The notes below the pieces were generated by a model that did not search any database, had not been told where the DNA came from, and saw nothing but the letters and a program-made list of their open reading frames with translations. DNA of 64,000 nucleotides, taken from Synechococcus sp. MU1642 (GTDB lineage: Bacteria > Cyanobacteriota > Cyanobacteriia > PCC-6307 > Cyanobiaceae). Positions 60,772 through 64,000 of the stretch are shown one piece after another. The stretch lies in assembly GCF_020514115.1 (NCBI RefSeq), contig NZ_VTKZ01000001.1, positions 62,001 to 126,000 on the forward strand, read 5' to 3'. The position numbers were made by a program, and so were the translations under genes. How positions within the stretch are numbered: the first letter of the stretch is position 1; the number at the start of each line of letters is the position of its first letter.

Positions 60772-61389
60772 TCAAGCGCGCTGAAAAACGAGGCTCAGAT
60801 TGTTGGCGGGCATGGGGAGCACGTTTTCGGTTTTGAAGCCTGCATTGGCGGCGATGGCTGTTACGTGATTCAGCTCCCTCAACCCCCACCGATGGTTGCG
60901 TTCCCTAAGGGATTGGTCGAAGGCTGCATTGCTTGCACTCGTGTGAGCACCATTGCGCATGAACGGTCCGTAAATGATCAAGGGGGCTCCGCTGGGGAGT
61001 AGCAGGGCGGATTCCTCCAGCACGGCATCAGTGCAGCTGGCTGGACTGATGTGCAGCAGATTGATACAAACCACAGCGTTCAGTGCTCCTCGTATGGTCT
61101 GGGGCAGGGGCCAGGGGCGTTTCTCAACATCGATGTTGAGAGCTGCTGGCATCACCTGGCTCAGACCCTGGTGCTGGATCCAGGCGTCGATGCTGGCGCG
61201 ATGGTTTCGATCTGGATCGCTGGCTTGCCAGCGCAGATGGGGGAAGCGTTGCTGAAAACAGGTGGCGTGCTCACCACTGCCGCTGGCCAGTTCCAGCACG
61301 GCCCCTGAGGCAGGCAACAGCTGGTTCAGCAGATCTCCGATGGGGCCTCGATTGCGTTCTGTGGCTGGGAAGAAAAGCCGTTGGTCCAT
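60772..61389 (-). CDS. DUF938 SAM-dependent methyltransferase-like protein
   Basis: A 205-aa Rossmann-type methyltransferase of the DUF938 family. The N-terminal FFPATERNRGPI is the family hallmark. The SAM motif is VLELASGSGEHATCFQ, followed by WQASDPD and VVCINLLHISP. The substrate is unknown. It begins two bases after the arsR stop on the same strand, so it is almost certainly co-transcribed with arsR. The ATG at 61389 is preferred to the Met 12 codons upstream, which lies inside arsR. Confidence 0.85.
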   Translation of the reverse strand: MDQRLFFPATERNRGPIGDLLNQLLPASGAVLELASGSGEHATCFQQRFPHLRWQASDPDRNHRASIDAWIQHQGLSQVMPAALNIDVEKRPWPLPQTIRGALNAVVCINLLHISPASCTDAVLEESALLLPSGAPLIIYGPFMRNGAHTSASNAAFDQSLRERNHRWGLRELNHVTAIAANAGFKTENVLPMPANNLSLVFQRA

Positions 61390-61391
61390 CG

Positions 61392-61772
61392 TCAGCTCGG
61401 GCAGGGGGCAGCGCTCTGGCTGCAATGAAGGCGCAGCTCCGCCAGCCAGGCTTCCAGTGCTGCCAGGGCGTTCGGTTGCAGGCGGTAGTAGATCCAGCGG
61501 CCGCTTTGTCGGTCTGTCAGCAGCCCTGCTTCGCGAAGCACCTTGAGATGAAACGAGAGCTTCGACTGGGAGAGGTTGAGATCACCGGTGAGGTCGCAGA
61601 CGCATCGTTCGCCTTGCGCCAATGCATGGATCACGTCGAGGCGGATCGGGTCGGCCAGTGCTTTGAACAGCTGCCTCGACTGCTCGACATTGAGGGTGTT
61701 CTGGATCACAAGAGCCGCATCGCCCGATCTGCTTGGATCAACATAATTTGATGGATGATTGGGGTTCGGCAT
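61392..61772 (-). CDS. arsR: ArsR-type arsenic-responsive repressor
   Basis: A 126-aa winged-helix repressor of the ArsR/SmtB family. The As(III)-binding motif ERCVCDL (Cys57 and Cys59) lies in the DNA-recognition region, as in the classic ArsR class. The helix-turn-helix is [21 protein letters not shown] and the wing [13 protein letters not shown]. Two further Cys near the C-terminus may take part. The ATG at 61772 overlaps the ATG of the divergent GAPDH gene; a GTG at 61709 is an alternative that would free the operator DNA. Confidence 0.88.
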   Translation of the reverse strand: MPNPNHPSNYVDPSRSGDAALVIQNTLNVEQSRQLFKALADPIRLDVIHALAQGERCVCDLTGDLNLSQSKLSFHLKVLREAGLLTDRQSGRWIYYRLQPNALAALEAWLAELRLHCSQSAAPCPS

Positions 61773-62793
61773 GCGCATCGGCCTCAACGGCTTTGGGCGG
61801 ATTGGTCGCCTGGTGTTCCGGGCCCTCTGGGGCCGGCCTGGCATCGAATTGGTGCACGTCAATGATCCCGCTGGCGATGCATCAACGGCGGCCCACCTGC
61901 TGGAGTTCGATTCTGTGCATGGTCGCTGGGATAGAGGAATCACCAGCAGCGCTGATGGATTCAGCGTGGAGGGATCCGCACTCACCTGGTCCAGTGAAAG
62001 CGATCCCACCGCCGTGCCCTGGAGCGATCGGGGGGTGGAGATGGTGCTCGAGGCCAGCGGCAAGATCAAAACGCCGGAGACTCTCAATCCCTATTTCGAT
62101 CAGCTGGGCCTCAAGCGTGTGGTGGTGGCCTGTCCCGTGAAGGGTGTGATCGCCGGTGAGGACGCGCTCAACATCGTTTACGGGATCAATCACCACCTCT
62201 ATGAACCGGCGCGGCACAAGTTGGTGACGGCCGCCTCCTGCACCACCAACTGCCTGGCGCCGGTGGTGAAGGTGGTGCACGAAAGCTTCGGCATTGAGCA
62301 CGGGCTGATCACCACCATTCACGACATCACCAACACCCAGGTGCCGGTCGATTCCTTCAAGACCGATCTACGCCGGGCGCGCTCCGGCCTCACCTCACTG
62401 ATCCCCACCACCACCGGCTCGGCCAAGGCGATCGCGATGATCTTCCCCGAGCTGAAGGGCAAGCTCAACGGTCATGCTGTGCGCGTTCCTCTGCTGAATG
62501 GATCACTCATCGATGCGGTGTTTGAGCTCAAGCAGAGCGTCACGGTGGAGCAGGTGAATGCCGCCTTCAAAGCAGCTGCTGAAGGGCCGCTGAAGGGAAT
62601 TCTGGGTTACGAGGAACGCCCGTTGGTGTCGTGCGATTACACCAACGACAACCGCAGCTCGATTGTCGATGCCCTCTCGACGATGGTGGTGGATGGCAAC
62701 CAGCTGAAGGTGTTTGCCTGGTACGACAACGAGTGGGGCTACAGCTGCCGCATGGCTGACCTCGCCTGCCACGTGGTGGGACTGGAGGCATGA
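61771..62793 (+). CDS. gap: Glyceraldehyde-3-phosphate dehydrogenase of the ars operon
   Basis: A 340-aa GAPDH with the NAD-binding [18 protein letters not shown] opening, the catalytic Cys157 in ASCTTNC and the S-loop and substrate residues HDITNTQVP and RAARSGL-like [20 protein letters not shown]. In this context (arsR divergent, arsJ overlapping downstream by ATGA) it is the partner that converts glyceraldehyde-3-phosphate and arsenate to 1-arseno-3-phosphoglycerate. ATG at 61771; a TTG at 61759 is in frame but unlikely. Confidence 0.92.
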   Translation: MRIGLNGFGRIGRLVFRALWGRPGIELVHVNDPAGDASTAAHLLEFDSVHGRWDRGITSSADGFSVEGSALTWSSESDPTAVPWSDRGVEMVLEASGKIKTPETLNPYFDQLGLKRVVVACPVKGVIAGEDALNIVYGINHHLYEPARHKLVTAASCTTNCLAPVVKVVHESFGIEHGLITTIHDITNTQVPVDSFKTDLRRARSGLTSLIPTTTGSAKAIAMIFPELKGKLNGHAVRVPLLNGSLIDAVFELKQSVTVEQVNAAFKAAAEGPLKGILGYEERPLVSCDYTNDNRSSIVDALSTMVVDGNQLKVFAWYDNEWGYSCRMADLACHVVGLEA

Positions 62794-64000
62794 GGCTTTC
62801 CCCCCTGCAGCAGTACGGCATCGTCACCGCCAACTATTGGGCGTTCACGCTCACCGATGGAGCGCTGCGCATGCTGGTGGTGTTCCATTTTCATCAGCTC
62901 GGCTACACCACCCTCGAGATTGCGTTCCTCTTCCTCTTCTACGAATTGTTCGGGGTGATCACCAACCTCTACGGGGGATGGATTGGGGCCCGATACGGTC
63001 TTCGGCTCACCCTCTGGGTGGGCACGCTGCTGCAGATCTTGGCGCTGCTGATGCTGATGCCCGTCGCCGCCAGTTGGCCGAAACTGTTGAGCGTGATCTA
63101 CGTGATGGCCGCTCAGGCCATCAGCGGCATCGCCAAAGATCTCAACAAGATGAGCGCCAAGAGTGCCATCAAGACGGTGGTGCCAGAAACTCCGGATGAT
63201 CAGCAGCAGGGGCAGCAGCAGCTGTTCAAGTGGGTGGCGATCCTCACGGGGTCCAAGAACGCTCTCAAGGGTGTGGGCTTCTTTCTCGGTGGAGTGCTGC
63301 TGACCTCCTTTGGCTTCAATGCTGCCGTGGGCTGGATGGCGTCAGGCCTCGCCCTTGCCTTCCTGCTCACCCTGGTGCTGCCCAGGGAGATCGGAAAGAT
63401 GAAGTCCAAGCCGGCCTTCTCCTCGCTGTTCTCGAAATCCGAGGGCATCAACGTGCTGTCTCTGGCGCGCTTCTTTTTGTTTGGTGCCCGGGATGTCTGG
63501 TTTGTGGTGGCTTTGCCGGTGTTCCTCGAGGCCTCCCTGGGCTGGAGCTTCGGGGAGATCGGTGGCTTTCTCGGTTTCTGGGTGATTGGCTACGGCATCG
63601 TTCAGGGATCAGCGCCGGCACTTCGACGACTCTGGGGGCAGACCACATCCCCGGGAGTGTCTGCGGTGCAGTTCTGGAGTGCGTTGTTGACGGCAATACC
63701 GGCTTTGATCGCGGTGGCGCTGTGGCGCCAGGTGGATGTGGCGGTGGCCATCACTGGAGGCCTTGCCGCCTTCGGCGTGGTGTTCGCGATGAATTCGTCG
63801 ATCCACTCCTACATGGTGCTGGCGTACACCGATGCGGAGAACGTCAGCCTCAACGTGGGCTTCTATTACATGGCCAATGCTGCCGGGCGACTCGTGGGCA
63901 CGTTGCTCTCGGGAGCGGTGTTCATGCTCGGCAGAACCGAAGCCGCGGGCATGCAGGCTTGTCTCTGGGCTTCATCCCTGCTGGTGTTGTTGTCGTGGTT
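62790..64000 (+). CDS. arsJ: ArsJ organoarsenical efflux permease, cut by the window end
   Basis: The frame is open from the ATG at 62790, in an ATGA overlap with gap, to the last base; 403 codons are visible. It is a major-facilitator protein with about ten visible membrane helices. The opening has [21 protein letters not shown], then [21 protein letters not shown], the [16 protein letters not shown] loop and [16 protein letters not shown]. These match the ArsJ permeases that export 1-arseno-3-phosphoglycerate. The C-terminus lies outside the window. Confidence 0.92.
   Translation, partial: MRLSPLQQYGIVTANYWAFTLTDGALRMLVVFHFHQLGYTTLEIAFLFLFYELFGVITNLYGGWIGARYGLRLTLWVGTLLQILALLMLMPVAASWPKLLSVIYVMAAQAISGIAKDLNKMSAKSAIKTVVPETPDDQQQGQQQLFKWVAILTGSKNALKGVGFFLGGVLLTSFGFNAAVGWMASGLALAFLLTLVLPREIGKMKSKPAFSSLFSKSEGINVLSLARFFLFGARDVWFVVALPVFLEASLGWSFGEIGGFLGFWVIGYGIVQGSAPALRRLWGQTTSPGVSAVQFWSALLTAIPALIAVALWRQVDVAVAITGGLAAFGVVFAMNSSIHSYMVLAYTDAENVSLNVGFYYMANAAGRLVGTLLSGAVFMLGRTEAAGMQACLWASSLLVLLSW

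Overview
The window is a dense, GC-rich stretch of cyanobacterial chromosome. It most likely comes from a marine picocyanobacterium of the Synechococcus type. The reasons are the ferredoxin-NADP reductase with a phycobilisome-linker (CpcD-like) N-terminus, the circadian kinase SasA, the zwf-opcA pair, carotenoid genes, cyanobacteria-only families (DUF3685, DUF3727, DUF6737) and a proteobacterial-type phosphoribulokinase. I do not assign a strain. There are no insertion sequences, prophages, rRNA operons or CRISPR arrays; one tRNA (Glu-UUC) is present.

Layout. 1-9.3 kb: small conserved proteins, an RluA-type pseudouridine synthase, a membrane HD phosphohydrolase, and folD, crtE, a DUF212 protein and a RecD-like helicase on the plus strand. 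9.3-16.5 kb: a minus-strand run of zwf, opcA, cobB, an acylphosphatase and small proteins, with petH upstream. 16.6-33 kb: sasA, a CpeS-like lipocalin, pepN, a gene-poor decayed patch (about 22.8-24.2 kb), a rhomboid protease, a CrtISO-like oxidoreductase, a DUF296-glutaredoxin fusion, a GluR0-like glutamate-gated channel operon, pdeM and a phosphopantetheinyl transferase. 33-38.7 kb: an AT-richer accessory region of tiny mostly hypothetical genes around dcd and a [2Fe-2S] ferredoxin. 38.7-58.9 kb: housekeeping (hisA, a fur-family gene, yqgF, proB, lpxD, leuB, prk, accD, fba, purS-purQ). 59-64 kb: an MscS channel and, at the right edge, an arsenic locus: arsR (with a DUF938 methyltransferase behind it) divergent from a GAPDH gene coupled to arsJ. 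ArsJ is cut by the window end.

How the genes fit together. Zwf and OpcA feed the oxidative pentose phosphate pathway; Prk, Fba and GAPDH-family enzymes belong to carbon metabolism; PetH and ferredoxin carry photosynthetic electrons; CrtE and the CrtISO-like enzyme serve carotenoids. The GAPDH-ArsJ pair is the known route that turns arsenate into 1-arseno-3-phosphoglycerate and exports it.

The most distinctive feature is the number of broken genes among intact ones: a prepilin peptidase with a nonsense codon plus a frameshift, a 2OG-Fe(II) oxygenase with two in-frame stops, a GAP-family membrane protein with two frameshifts and no start, a SemiSWEET fragment fused behind rluA, a frameshifted secreted protein and a Cys-rich remnant. 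The second notable feature is a set of very short single-span membrane proteins (26-53 residues), several translationally coupled to larger genes. These were found by direct translation and would be missed by routine gene calling.
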